From contig CAVZBZ010000013.1 of assembly GCA_963773665.1 (NCBI GenBank), forward strand, positions 594,219 to 658,218: a DNA stretch of 64,000 bases, read 5' to 3'. Position numbers and translations under genes: made by a program. This document shows, piece after piece, positions 44,432 through 53,265 of the stretch; the first letter of the stretch is position 1, and each line of letters starts with the position of its first letter. Origin of the DNA: DATJLY01 sp963773665 (lineage in GTDB: Bacteria > Pseudomonadota > Alphaproteobacteria > ATCC43930 > CGMCC-115725). The notes under the pieces were generated by a model, which saw only the letters and a list, made by a program, of their open reading frames with translations, had not been told where the DNA came from and made no database searches.

Positions 44432-46717
44432 TCAGGCGATGGACGGCGGCGCAAACGCCCTGACCTGCGGTGCGTCATCCGCGCGCTCGATCTCCACGAG
44501 CGCCGTCGCCGAGGTCGGGCCCTGGCCGAGGCGCGAGGTGCCCTTGTCGCGGGTGAGCAAATTGGCGTTGCCATGCGCGCAGGCCGCCGCCTCGCCGTCA
44601 TGCTCGGGATCGTACCAGGCACCGCAGGAGAGCCGCACCACGCCCGGCGTTACCGCGTCGGAAATGACCGCGCCGGCATAGCACGCGCCGCGGTCGTTGA
44701 AGACGCGCACCGCGTCGCCGTCGGCGATGCCGCGGACGCGCGCGTCGGCAGGATGGATGGCGATCGCCTCGCGTCCGCCGACCTTGCCAAGCGCGCTCAC
44801 CGGCCCGTGGTCCATCTGGCTGTGCAGCTTGTAGCGCGGCTGGCTCGAGACGAGATGGAGCGGGAAATCCGCGGCCTCGCGCGCGCCGAGCCATTCCGCG
44901 GGTTCGATCCAGGCCGGATGCGGCGGGCAGTCGTCATAGCCGAACCCTGCAATGCGCTCGGAATAAAGCTCGATGCGGCCCGACGGTGTCTTGAGCCGAT
45001 GCGTCTCGGGATCGGCGCGGAACTCGGCGAGCAACACATGATCCTCGCTCCGCTGCGGGATCTCGACAAATCCCGTTTCCCAGAACCGATCGAAGTCGGG
45101 CACCTCGTTGCTCTGCGCCCGCGCGCGGAACTCGTCCCAGATGTGGTGCAGCCATTGCCGCTCGTCGCGCCCCTCGGTGAACGCCGCGTGCGAGCCCAGG
45201 CGCTGTGCCAGCTCGGCGAATATGGAAAAATCGTCGCGCGCATCGCCTTGGGGCGGGATCGCCTGCTTCATCGCCATGACGAAGCGGTCGCGCGCGGCGC
45301 AGCCGATGTCGTTGCGCTCGAGCGAGGTCGTCGCCGGCAGCACGATGTCGGCGTGGCGCGCGGTCGCAGTCCACCACGGCTCGTGCACGATGACGGTTTC
45401 GGGCCGCTCCCAGGCGCGGCGCAGGCGGTTCAGGTCCTGGTGATGATGGAACGGATTGCCGCCCGCCCAATAGACGAGCCGGATGTCGGGATATGTCGCG
45501 CTCCTGCCGTCATAGTCGTAGCGCGCGCCGGGATGAAGCAGGCAGTCGGCGATCCGCGCCGCCGGAATCGCGAGCCCGGCAGGATTGCGCGCCGCTGTCA
45601 TCGCCGGGCCGGGATAGAGCAGCGGCGCCTCGGCGATGTTGGCCGACGAGCCATAGCCGAACCCGACCCCGCCGCCCGGAAGCCCGATCTGGCCGAGCAA
45701 CGCTGCGAGCAGCACGAGCGCCCAATAAGGCTGCTCGCCGTGGTCGGCGCGCTGCAGCGACCACGACGCGGTCAGCATCGTGCGCGTCTCCGCCATGCGC
45801 AGCGCGAGCGCGCGGATCGTCTCGGGCGCGAGCCCGGTGATGCGCGCGGCCCAGACCGCGTCCTTCACCACGCCGTCGCTCTCGCCCATGAGATACGGCA
45901 GCACGCGCTCGAACCCGACGCAATGGCGCTGGAGGAAAGCGCGGTCGTGCCGATCCGCGGCGATGAGCGTGTGCGCCAGCGCCAGCATCATGGCGGTGTC
46001 CGTATTGGGCCGGATCGCAATCCATTCCGCGGCGGTGCCGGGTCCGTCCTCGCGCACCGGGCTCACGTTGACGATGGCGACGCCGGCCTTCTCGAGCGCG
46101 TCGATCCAGCCGCTGATGGCGTGATAGGCGGAGCCGCCCTTCGCCACCTGCGTGTTCTTGGGATTGGCGCCGCCGAACATCACTATGAGCCGCGCATGGC
46201 GCGCGATCGACGCCCACGAGGTGAGTGGGCCGGTGACCGCCTGCGCGCTCCCAAGGATGTGCGGCAGGAAGGTGAGCGCGGTGCCGAAGCTGTAATTGCT
46301 GGCCTGGTCGACGAAGCCGCCGGAGGCGCCGAGGAAGCGGCGTACCTGCACCCGTGCCTCGTGGAAGAGCCCGGCCGAGGACCAGCCCTGCGACCCGCCC
46401 ATGATCCCGGCCGGCCCATGCGCGCGCCGCACGCGGTCGATCTCGCCCGCGACGAGGTCAAGCGCGCGCTCCCACGACACCGGCACGAACGGCTCGCGCC
46501 CGCGCCCGGCGCCGCTTCCGCCGCCGCCCTCGCGCCAGCCCTGCCGCACCATTGGCTGCGCCACGCGCAGGGCCGAATGCACCGCGGCCGGGATCGCCTC
46601 GATGAGGCGCGAGGGATCGGGGTCGTGCTCGAAGGGCTTTACGCCGACAACGCGGCCGCCTTCGACGACTGCGCTGAAGGCGCCCCAATGTGAATGATGG
46701 CGAACAAGCTCGGCCAT
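44432..46717 (-). CDS. Molybdopterin-dependent oxidoreductase (biotin/TMAO/DMSO reductase family)
   Basis: Molybdenum enzyme of 761 residues with the bis-MGD fold. It lacks an N-terminal iron-sulfur cysteine motif, as in BisC/TorA-type reductases, and the molybdenum ligand is probably Ser in GSQGWSSAGLFHEA. Other marks: ASNYSFGTAL, MFGGANPKNTQVAKGG, IRPNTDTAMMLALAH, HEPWWTATARHADIVLPAT, and the C-terminal dinucleotide-binding VRLSCGAWYDP. No Tat signal is present, so it should stay in the cytosol. The strong GGGAGGGAGCC supports ATG 46717 over the upstream frame. It is divergent from the Rieske operon (131 bp). Confidence 0.9.
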   Translation of the reverse strand: MAELVRHHSHWGAFSAVVEGGRVVGVKPFEHDPDPSRLIEAIPAAVHSALRVAQPMVRQGWREGGGGSGAGRGREPFVPVSWERALDLVAGEIDRVRRAHGPAGIMGGSQGWSSAGLFHEARVQVRRFLGASGGFVDQASNYSFGTALTFLPHILGSAQAVTGPLTSWASIARHARLIVMFGGANPKNTQVAKGGSAYHAISGWIDALEKAGVAIVNVSPVREDGPGTAAEWIAIRPNTDTAMMLALAHTLIAADRHDRAFLQRHCVGFERVLPYLMGESDGVVKDAVWAARITGLAPETIRALALRMAETRTMLTASWSLQRADHGEQPYWALVLLAALLGQIGLPGGGVGFGYGSSANIAEAPLLYPGPAMTAARNPAGLAIPAARIADCLLHPGARYDYDGRSATYPDIRLVYWAGGNPFHHHQDLNRLRRAWERPETVIVHEPWWTATARHADIVLPATTSLERNDIGCAARDRFVMAMKQAIPPQGDARDDFSIFAELAQRLGSHAAFTEGRDERQWLHHIWDEFRARAQSNEVPDFDRFWETGFVEIPQRSEDHVLLAEFRADPETHRLKTPSGRIELYSERIAGFGYDDCPPHPAWIEPAEWLGAREAADFPLHLVSSQPRYKLHSQMDHGPVSALGKVGGREAIAIHPADARVRGIADGDAVRVFNDRGACYAGAVISDAVTPGVVRLSCGAWYDPEHDGEAAACAHGNANLLTRDKGTSRLGQGPTSATALVEIERADDAPQVRAFAPPSIA

Positions 46718-46848
46718 GGCTCCCTCCCGGCCGCCCGAGCCTAGCACCGGCGCCGTGCACCCTGGAATTGGCTTGAGCTACCGTCCTACACTGGCCAAAC
46801 GATGGGCAAAGCTGCGGCCTGCGATGCAGCCTTGAGGGTCGAGCCCCG

Positions 46849-48090
46849 ATGACTTCTCCCGCGAGCAATTCGACGGATCGGCGCTGGCCCGAAGCCGGGC
46901 CGTCCCGCGTGCCGTTCTGGATCTACACCGATCCCGAGATCTACAAGCGTGAACAGGAGCGCATCTTCGCCGGCCGCACCTGGTCCTATGTCGCGCTCGA
47001 GCCCGAGATCCCCAATCCCGGCGATTTCATCACCACCGCCATCGGCGACATGCCGGTCGTGATCGTTCGCGGCCTCGACGGTAAGGTCAACGGCCTGGTC
47101 AATCGCTGCGCTCATCGCGGCGTTGCGTTTTGCCGCAACGATCGCGGCAACGCCCGGAGCTTCGTCTGCCCTTACCATCAGTGGACCTACGATCTCACGG
47201 GCAAGTTGACCGGCGTTCCCTTCCGGCAGGGCTACAAGGGGCGGGGCGGCATGAGCGCCGACTTCAAGCTCGACGAGCACGAGGTGCAGCCGCTCAAGGT
47301 GGCTGTGCGCAACGGCGCCGTGTTCGCGTCGTTCGATCGCTCGGTCGAGCCGTTCGAGGACTATCTCGGCCCGAAGATGCTCGCCTATTTCGACCGCGTC
47401 TTCGACGGCCGGCCGCTCTCGCTCCTCGGCTACATGCGGCAGCGCATCCCGTGCAATTGGAAGCTGATGGTCGAGAATTTGAAGGACCCCTATCACGCGA
47501 GCGTGCTGCACGTCTTTCTCATCACCTTCGGGCTCTTCCGCCTCGATCAGGAATCCGCCGTCGAAATGGATGAGACCGGGCGTCATGGCGCGCTGATCAG
47601 CCGGCGCGGGCCGCAAGCGCTCAACGACGCGACTAAGGTCATGAGCAACTTCCGCGCCGACCTCAAGCTCGAGGACCCGCGATTGCTGGAGCCGATGCCG
47701 GAATTTCCCGGCCCGGCGACCGTCGTGATGCAGACGCTTTGGCCGAACCTGATCGTGCAGCAGCAATCGAACACCCTGGCGATGCGTCAGATCGTGCCGC
47801 GCGGGCCAGGCCATTTCGACCTGAACTGGACGTTCTTCGGTTATGCCGACGACACGCCGGAGCTGCGCCAGCGCCGTATCCGGCAGGCGAACCTGATGGG
47901 GCCGGCCGGGCTGGTGTCCATCGACGATAGCGAGGTTATCGAGATGTCGCAGCTCGGGGCAGGCCCTTATCCCGACGCGCAGGCCATCGTCGAGATGGGC
48001 GGGCGCGGCGTCGCCGACGCGGACACCATGGTCACCGAGGCTGGCGTGCGCGGCCTGTACAAGCACTACGTCGAGGTGATGGGGCTATGA
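46849..48090 (+). CDS. Rieske aromatic-ring-hydroxylating dioxygenase, alpha subunit
   Basis: Catalytic subunit of 413 residues. The Rieske [2Fe-2S] ligands are CAH (RCAHRGVAFC) and CPYH (VCPYHQWTYD). The mononuclear iron site is in ENLKDPYHASVLH, with the third acidic ligand probably in SIDDSEVIEM. This arrangement is that of benzoate/anthranilate/salicylate-type dioxygenases that attack carboxylated aromatics. It overlaps the beta-subunit gene by 4 bp. No ferredoxin or reductase component is adjacent, so electrons must come from a partner encoded elsewhere. Confidence 0.93.
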   Translation: MTSPASNSTDRRWPEAGPSRVPFWIYTDPEIYKREQERIFAGRTWSYVALEPEIPNPGDFITTAIGDMPVVIVRGLDGKVNGLVNRCAHRGVAFCRNDRGNARSFVCPYHQWTYDLTGKLTGVPFRQGYKGRGGMSADFKLDEHEVQPLKVAVRNGAVFASFDRSVEPFEDYLGPKMLAYFDRVFDGRPLSLLGYMRQRIPCNWKLMVENLKDPYHASVLHVFLITFGLFRLDQESAVEMDETGRHGALISRRGPQALNDATKVMSNFRADLKLEDPRLLEPMPEFPGPATVVMQTLWPNLIVQQQSNTLAMRQIVPRGPGHFDLNWTFFGYADDTPELRQRRIRQANLMGPAGLVSIDDSEVIEMSQLGAGPYPDAQAIVEMGGRGVADADTMVTEAGVRGLYKHYVEVMGL

Positions 48091-48590
48091 GCCAGGGCGG
48101 AGCCCAGTTCATCGGGCAATCGCGCGCTCAGCTTCATCTCGATGTCACCGAGCTCAACAACGACTACGCCGCCACACTGGACAACGAACAGTTCGATCGC
48201 TGGCCCGATTTCTTCACCGAGGATTGTCTCTATCGGATCGTGCCCCGCGAGAATTACCTGCGCGGCCTGCCGATCGCCATCATGCATTGCGAAGGCCGAG
48301 GGATGCTCCGCGACCGCGCCTACGCCGTGCGGCACACCGCCATGGCGCAGACCCGGACCTTGCGGCATTTCATCAGCAATCTGCAAATCCTCGAAACGGC
48401 CGCGGACCACGTCGCGGCGGAAGCCAATTTCCTCGTCGTCCGCACCATGCCCGACCGAATGACGGAAATCCTGATCGCCGGCCGCTACATCGACCATATC
48501 GTTCGGCCGAATGATCGGCTGCTCTTCAAGGAACGTCTTTGCGTCTATGATTCGCTGCTGATTCCGACGTCGATCATCGAGCCCGTCTGA
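48087..48590 (+). CDS. Aromatic-ring-hydroxylating dioxygenase, beta subunit
   Basis: Small subunit of 167 residues with the SnoaL/NTF2-like fold: ELNNDYAATLDNEQFDRWPDFFTEDCLYRI, then MRDRAYAVRHTAM-like pattern (GMLRDRAYAVRHTAMAQ) and RHFISNLQI. It assembles with the alpha subunit, typically as a hexamer. The gene starts inside the alpha-subunit stop and its own stop overlaps the UbiD start by 1 bp, so the three are co-translated. Confidence 0.92.
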   Translation: MSQGGAQFIGQSRAQLHLDVTELNNDYAATLDNEQFDRWPDFFTEDCLYRIVPRENYLRGLPIAIMHCEGRGMLRDRAYAVRHTAMAQTRTLRHFISNLQILETAADHVAAEANFLVVRTMPDRMTEILIAGRYIDHIVRPNDRLLFKERLCVYDSLLIPTSIIEPV

Positions 48591-50242
48591 TGGACACCGA
48601 TCGAGCGGCAGAGCCGCGCGCTTACGCCGATCTGCACGAGCATCTCGATCGGCTCGATCGCGCCGGGCTGCTTTACCGGATCGACGCACCGGTCAACAAG
48701 GACACCGAGATGCATCCGCTGGTGCGATGGCAGTTTCGCGGCGGCATCGCGGAGAAGGACCGGAAGGCGTTCCTCTTCACCAACATCGTCAACAGCAAGG
48801 GCCGGCGCTACGACATTCCCGTGGTGATCGGCGCCTATGCCGCCAATGCGGAAATCTATCGCATCGGCATGAACGTGCCCGCGCTTGGCGATATCGCGGG
48901 CGCGTGGCAGCGCGCCATAGCATATCCGATTGCGCCGCGAATCCTGCAGACAGGACCGTGCCACGAGGTGGTGGTCGAGGGCGCGGCGTTGCAAGGCCCT
49001 GGCAACGGGCTCGAATCGCTGCCCGTGCCGATCTCGACCCCGGGCTTCGACGCCGCTCCCTATTTCACCGCGACCGGCGTCATCACGAAAGACCCCGACA
49101 CCGGCATCCAGAACATGGGGACCTATCGCGGGCAGCTCAAATCCGGCACGCGCCTCGGCATGATGATGCTGGTCAATCTGCGCGCCGGCGGCTCGGTGCA
49201 TTGGCAGAAATACCGCAATCGCAAGGAGCGCATGCCGGTCGCAATCATTGTCGGCGCGCCGCCGGTCGTGGGATTTCAGGGCCCGCAGAAACTGCGCCTC
49301 GATGTCGACGAGCTGGGCGTCGCCGGCGGCCTTGCCGGCGGCCCGATCAATCTGGTGCGGGGCCGGACGGTGGACCTGCTGGTGCCAGCCGAGGCGGAAG
49401 TCGTCGTCGAAGGCTATGTCGATTGGGAATATCTCGAGCCCGAAGGACCGTTCGGCGAATCCCACGGCTATGTCGCGCTCGAGGACTACAATCTGGTGAT
49501 CGAGGTATCGGCGATCACCCGCCGCCGCGACGCGATCATGACCTCGATCATCTCCCAGGTGACGCCAAGCGAATCGAGCGTGGTGAAGCGCCTCGCCTAC
49601 GAGCCGCTGTTCATGGTTCACCTGCGCGACAATCTCGGCATCGCCGGCATCCGCCGCGTGGCGCTGCATGAGCCGCTGACCAATTTACGGCGCTTCATCT
49701 TTCTGCAATTCGCCCGCTTCACGCCCCGGACCGAGATCTGGCGCGCGCTGCAAGGTTCGCTGACGCTCCAGGCCGCGATCGGGAAATTCGTCGTCGCGAT
49801 CGACGAGGATATCGATCCCGACAATGCCGATTCGATTTTCTGGGCGATGTCCTATCGCTGCAATCCGGCCGAGGATACGCTGATCGTTCCCAACCGCGAG
49901 GCGGGGCATGTGCCGCGGACCGAGACCACCCCGCCGCTCGACGCGGCAATGCTCATCGACGCGACGATGAAGCATCCGATGCCGCCGCTGGCGCTCCCCA
50001 AGCGCGAATTCATGGAGAACGCCAAGATGCTTTGGGAGAAGCTGGGGCTGCCGGGGCTGACGCCGCAGACGCCATGGTATGGCTATTCGCTTGGCGACTG
50101 GACGGATGAATGGGACCACAACGCCATGCAGGCCACGAAAGGCGAGTGGATGTCGCGTGACGGCTCCTATCGGCAACGCCGCCGACGCGATGTCGAACCG
50201 AATAGCCCGGTGCGACAGGTGGAAGAGAACGAAGAGGACTGA
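48590..50242 (+). CDS. UbiD family prenyl-FMN-dependent decarboxylase
   Basis: Protein of 550 residues. UbiD family residues needed for the prenylated-flavin decarboxylation are visible: Arg in QNMGTYRGQLKSG, and the Glu pair in LEPEGPFGESHGY. Further marks: PGNGLESLPVPIS, VAIIVGAPPV, and AIDEDIDPDNADSIFWAMSYR. It should remove (or add) a carboxyl group on an aromatic or unsaturated acid. The cofactor-making UbiX is not nearby. It is the last gene of the Rieske operon. A GCCGC-GAA-GCGGC hairpin follows the stop but has no T-run. Confidence 0.92.
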   Translation: MDTDRAAEPRAYADLHEHLDRLDRAGLLYRIDAPVNKDTEMHPLVRWQFRGGIAEKDRKAFLFTNIVNSKGRRYDIPVVIGAYAANAEIYRIGMNVPALGDIAGAWQRAIAYPIAPRILQTGPCHEVVVEGAALQGPGNGLESLPVPISTPGFDAAPYFTATGVITKDPDTGIQNMGTYRGQLKSGTRLGMMMLVNLRAGGSVHWQKYRNRKERMPVAIIVGAPPVVGFQGPQKLRLDVDELGVAGGLAGGPINLVRGRTVDLLVPAEAEVVVEGYVDWEYLEPEGPFGESHGYVALEDYNLVIEVSAITRRRDAIMTSIISQVTPSESSVVKRLAYEPLFMVHLRDNLGIAGIRRVALHEPLTNLRRFIFLQFARFTPRTEIWRALQGSLTLQAAIGKFVVAIDEDIDPDNADSIFWAMSYRCNPAEDTLIVPNREAGHVPRTETTPPLDAAMLIDATMKHPMPPLALPKREFMENAKMLWEKLGLPGLTPQTPWYGYSLGDWTDEWDHNAMQATKGEWMSRDGSYRQRRRRDVEPNSPVRQVEENEED

Positions 50243-50458
50243 GCCGCGAAGCGGCGCCATCGCGGCTTCAGCGAGACGCAGCCCAACTCGGCCAGCCACA
50301 TCCCGCTTTTCGATGGCGCATCGCGGTGCGCTCGGCGGCGCTCACCGGGTTCAGGCTTCCGCGACCGCATCGAGACAATTCCGATTAAAGCGAACGGCGA
50401 GCGCGCCTTGCGTCGGCGCCAAGTTGTAGCGCGGCGACCAATCCTAGTTACCCGGCCC

Positions 50459-50833
50459 AGCGTCCTTGAGCGGCTCTATGAGGCCGTCGCGGACGGCACA
50501 CTGCCCCGCACCAACTCCTTGAAGAACACAGCGTCCCGTCTTGAGCGGAGACGGGACGAGCTTATCCGGCTGATTAGCTTCACGGACCGCAAGCGGCATG
50601 TTCCGGTGCACTTGCTGACGCCACAGAACCTTGATCGGTTCGCAACCGCCATTCGCCAAGCGATACGCAACCGCGAGAGCGGTTTCCGCAAGGCTTACAT
50701 CCGGCGATTTGTCGAGCGCGTCGAGGTGGACGACAACGAAATCCGCATTCGCGGCTCTCACGCCGCGCTCGCCCAGGGCATTGCCGCGCGGCCGGCAGAA
50801 GCCGCAGGGGAAGTGCCCAGTTTCGGGCAGGGT
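50459..50833 (+). pseudogene. C-terminal remnant of a serine site-specific recombinase
   Basis: The frame reads LERLYEAVADGTLP, a LKNTASRLERRRDEL coiled helix, QNLDRFATAIRQAI, then KAYIRRFVERVEVDDNEIRIRG, which is the usual end of large serine recombinases in alphaproteobacteria. The catalytic domain is missing, there is no stop codon before the tRNA gene, and GC is lower than in the flanking genes. It runs towards the 3' (CCA) end of the oppositely oriented tRNA gene, the usual location of integration scars. The preceding part of this 591-bp gap (50243-50458) shows no recognisable gene. Confidence 0.7.
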
Positions 50834-50910
50834 TGGTGGGCCCGGCAGGACTCGAACCTGCGACAACACCGTTATGAGCGGCGCGTTCTGACCAGCTGAA
50901 CTACGGGCCC
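50834..50910 (-). tRNA. tRNA with CAU anticodon, probably tRNA-Ile2 (lysidine-modified) or elongator Met
   Basis: A 77-base cloverleaf on the minus strand. Acceptor GGGCCCG pairs with CGGGCCC; D arm GTTC/GAAC; anticodon stem CGCCG/CGGTG around loop CTCATAA (anticodon CAT); T arm GCAGG-TTCGAGT-CCTGC; discriminator A; CCA encoded. Acceptor and variable-loop features (TTGTC) look closer to tRNA-Ile2 than to elongator tRNA-Met, but sequence alone does not settle it. It lies 17 bp behind rpoD on the same strand and may be co-transcribed with it. Confidence 0.9.
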
Positions 50911-50927
50911 CGCGATCGGGCGGAAGA

Positions 50928-52901
50928 TCAGGTGTCGAGGAAGCTGCGGAGCTTGCGCGAGCGGCTCGGGTGCTTGAGCTTCCTCAGCGCCTTCGCCTCG
51001 ATCTGGCGTATGCGCTCGCGCGTCACCGAGAATTGCTGGCCGACTTCCTCGAGCGTGTGGTCGGTGTTCATGCCGATGCCGAAACGCATCCGGAGCACGC
51101 GCTCCTCGCGCGGGGTGAGCGAGGCCAAAACGCGGGTCGTGGTCTCGCGCAGGTTCGCCTGGATCGCGGCATCGACCGGGAGCACCGCGTTCTTGTCCTC
51201 GATGAAGTCGCCGAGGTGGCTGTCCTCCTCGTCGCCGATCGGCGTCTCGAGGCTGATCGGCTCCTTGGCGATCTTCAGCACCTTGCGCACTTTCTCGAGC
51301 GGCATCGCGAGCTTTTCGGCAAGCTCCTCGGGCGTCGGCTCGCGGCCGATCTCGTGCAGCATCTGGCGCGAGGTGCGGACGAGCTTGTTGATCGTCTCGA
51401 TCATGTGCACAGGGATGCGGATGGTGCGCGCCTGGTCGGCGATCGAGCGGGTGATCGCCTGCCGGATCCACCATGTCGCATAAGTCGAGAATTTGTAGCC
51501 GCGGCGGTACTCGAACTTGTCGACCGCCTTCATAAGCCCGATGTTCCCCTCCTGGATCAGGTCGAGGAACTGCAGGCCGCGGTTCGTATATTTCTTGGCG
51601 ATCGAGATGACGAGGCGGAGGTTGGCCTCGACCATCTCCTTCTTGGCGCGGCCCGCCTCGCGCTCGCCGCGCTGCACGGTCTGCACGACGCGGCGGAACT
51701 CGAACGTCGGCAGGCCCGCGTCGCCGGCGATCGCGGCGATGTCGGTGCGCAGCCCCTTCACCTCGTTGCCGTACCTGTTGATGAGGCCGGACCAGCCCTT
51801 GCCGTGCAGGCGTCGCACCCGCTGCACCCAGTCGGGCGCGAGCTCGAAGCCGATGTGGTGATTGAGGAAATCCTGCCGCTTCACGCCGCACTGTTCGGCC
51901 ATCCGCAGGAGCCTGCCCTCGGCGGCGACGAGGCGGCGGTTCAAGGTATAGAGCTGCCCCACCAGGAACTCGATGCGGGCGTTGTGGAGGCGGACGCTCT
52001 GCATCGCCTCGACCATTTCCGCCTTCAGCTTGTCGTAGCGCTTCTCGGACAGCTTCTGCAGCTCCTCGCCGCCGCGGAGCGAGATGAGGCGTTCCTCCTG
52101 GCGCCGGTGAAGGCGGCGGTAGAGCGCGGCGATCGCTTCGAGCTTTTCCAGGACCTGGGGCTTGAGCTCCGCCTCCATCGCCGCGAGCGAGATCGACGCT
52201 TCCTCGGCGTCGGCGTCGGGATCCTCGCCGTCGGGTGCGACGCCGTCGGGCGGGCGTTCCTCGCCCTCGGCCTCGGACTCGGCCTCTTCCGTCTCTTCGC
52301 CTTCCTCGCCGACCGGCACGGCCGTCGCGTCGAAGGTGTTGTTGCCGTAAGTCGCGTCGAGATCGACGATGTCGCGCAGCAGCATCTTGCCTTCGACCAG
52401 CGCCTCGCGCCATCCCAGGAGCGCGCGGATCGTCAGCGGGCTTTCGCACAGGCCGCCGATCATCATCTCGCGGCCGGCCTCGATGCGCTTGGCGATCGCG
52501 ATCTCGCCCTCGCGCGACAGCAGCTCGACCGTGCCCATCTCGCGCAGATACATGCGCACCGGGTCGTCGGTGCGGCCGATATCCTCGTCGTCGAGATTGC
52601 CGCTCGCGCGCGGCTCGCCGTCCGCCCCCTCGCTGTCGCCGGCGGCGTCCTCGGCCTCTTCGCTGTCGACGACGTTGACGCCCAGCTCGGACAGGATCGT
52701 CATCGTGTCCTCGATCTGCTCCGAGGATACCTGCTCAGGCGGCAGCGCCGCGTTGAGCTCGTCGTACGTCACGTAGCCGCGCTCCTTGCCGCGTGCGACC
52801 ATCTTCTTGATCGCCGCGGCGAGGGTGTCGAGGATCGGCGCTTCCGCCGCGTCGTCCCGAGCCTCGGTCACTTCCGCCGTGTTCGCCGCTTTGCTAGCCA
52901 T
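50928..52901 (-). CDS. rpoD: RNA polymerase primary sigma factor RpoD
   Basis: Housekeeping sigma-70 factor of 657 residues. Region 1.1 is at about 20-90 and region 1.2 at about 110-145 (DDPVRMYLREMGTVELL). Then comes a large non-conserved region with a Glu/Asp-rich insert near 200-245, typical of alphaproteobacteria. Region 2 (ANLRLVISIAKKYTNRG, FSTYATWWIRQAI) melts and reads the -10, region 3 follows, and region 4 ends in the -35-binding helix VTRERIRQIEAKALRKL. It is downstream of dnaG with its own promoter in the gap, and a tRNA gene follows. Confidence 0.98.
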   Translation of the reverse strand: MASKAANTAEVTEARDDAAEAPILDTLAAAIKKMVARGKERGYVTYDELNAALPPEQVSSEQIEDTMTILSELGVNVVDSEEAEDAAGDSEGADGEPRASGNLDDEDIGRTDDPVRMYLREMGTVELLSREGEIAIAKRIEAGREMMIGGLCESPLTIRALLGWREALVEGKMLLRDIVDLDATYGNNTFDATAVPVGEEGEETEEAESEAEGEERPPDGVAPDGEDPDADAEEASISLAAMEAELKPQVLEKLEAIAALYRRLHRRQEERLISLRGGEELQKLSEKRYDKLKAEMVEAMQSVRLHNARIEFLVGQLYTLNRRLVAAEGRLLRMAEQCGVKRQDFLNHHIGFELAPDWVQRVRRLHGKGWSGLINRYGNEVKGLRTDIAAIAGDAGLPTFEFRRVVQTVQRGEREAGRAKKEMVEANLRLVISIAKKYTNRGLQFLDLIQEGNIGLMKAVDKFEYRRGYKFSTYATWWIRQAITRSIADQARTIRIPVHMIETINKLVRTSRQMLHEIGREPTPEELAEKLAMPLEKVRKVLKIAKEPISLETPIGDEEDSHLGDFIEDKNAVLPVDAAIQANLRETTTRVLASLTPREERVLRMRFGIGMNTDHTLEEVGQQFSVTRERIRQIEAKALRKLKHPSRSRKLRSFLDT

Positions 52902-53190
52902 CTCGATCCCGCCCTGCCATCACATAAAAAAAGAGCGCGTTCCGCGGTCAAGCGACTGCGGTGGCCATGCGCCCCGTGGCTTCTCTTCCTGATCGAGCAC
53001 CGGACCTTGCGTCGTTCCGCGGTCCTTGCAAACGGATCCCCCGCCCGTGGTGCCGTCGTTTCCGCCCTTCCACTCCAGCAAAGCTCGCTGCAGCCGCATT
53101 CCGTTCTCGCGTCCACTGCGTCCGGGCCTTATCCGTGCCGGAGAAGTGGAGCCTCGCCAGCACGGCGTCAAGACCAGGAAGGTAATTGCC

Positions 53191-53219
53191 TCTAAAGAGC
53201 GCCGGACAAGCCTTGTCAA
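53191..53219 (-). promoter_or_regulatory. Putative rpoD promoter in the dnaG-rpoD gap
   Basis: On the minus strand TTGACA (53219-53214) is followed by exactly 17 bp and TTTAGA (53196-53191). The -35 is a perfect consensus. It leaves a leader of roughly 280 bases before the rpoD ATG. The rest of the 364-bp gap (52902-53265) has no gene; a GC-rich stretch followed by seven T lies 25-40 bp before the rpoD start. Confidence 0.6.
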
Positions 53220-53265
53220 GCGGTCCTCCGGCGGCGTCGAGCGAATGCAAGGACGGGGCCCGGCG

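Noticed and set aside
50836..50899. Peptide WARQDSNLRQHRYE at the end of the recombinase frame
   Set aside because: It is translation through the tRNA gene on the other strand, a common artefact.
52925..52965. GC-rich stretch plus seven T before rpoD as a terminator
   Set aside because: The stem is only three base pairs and it lies in the rpoD leader, so termination there is unlikely.
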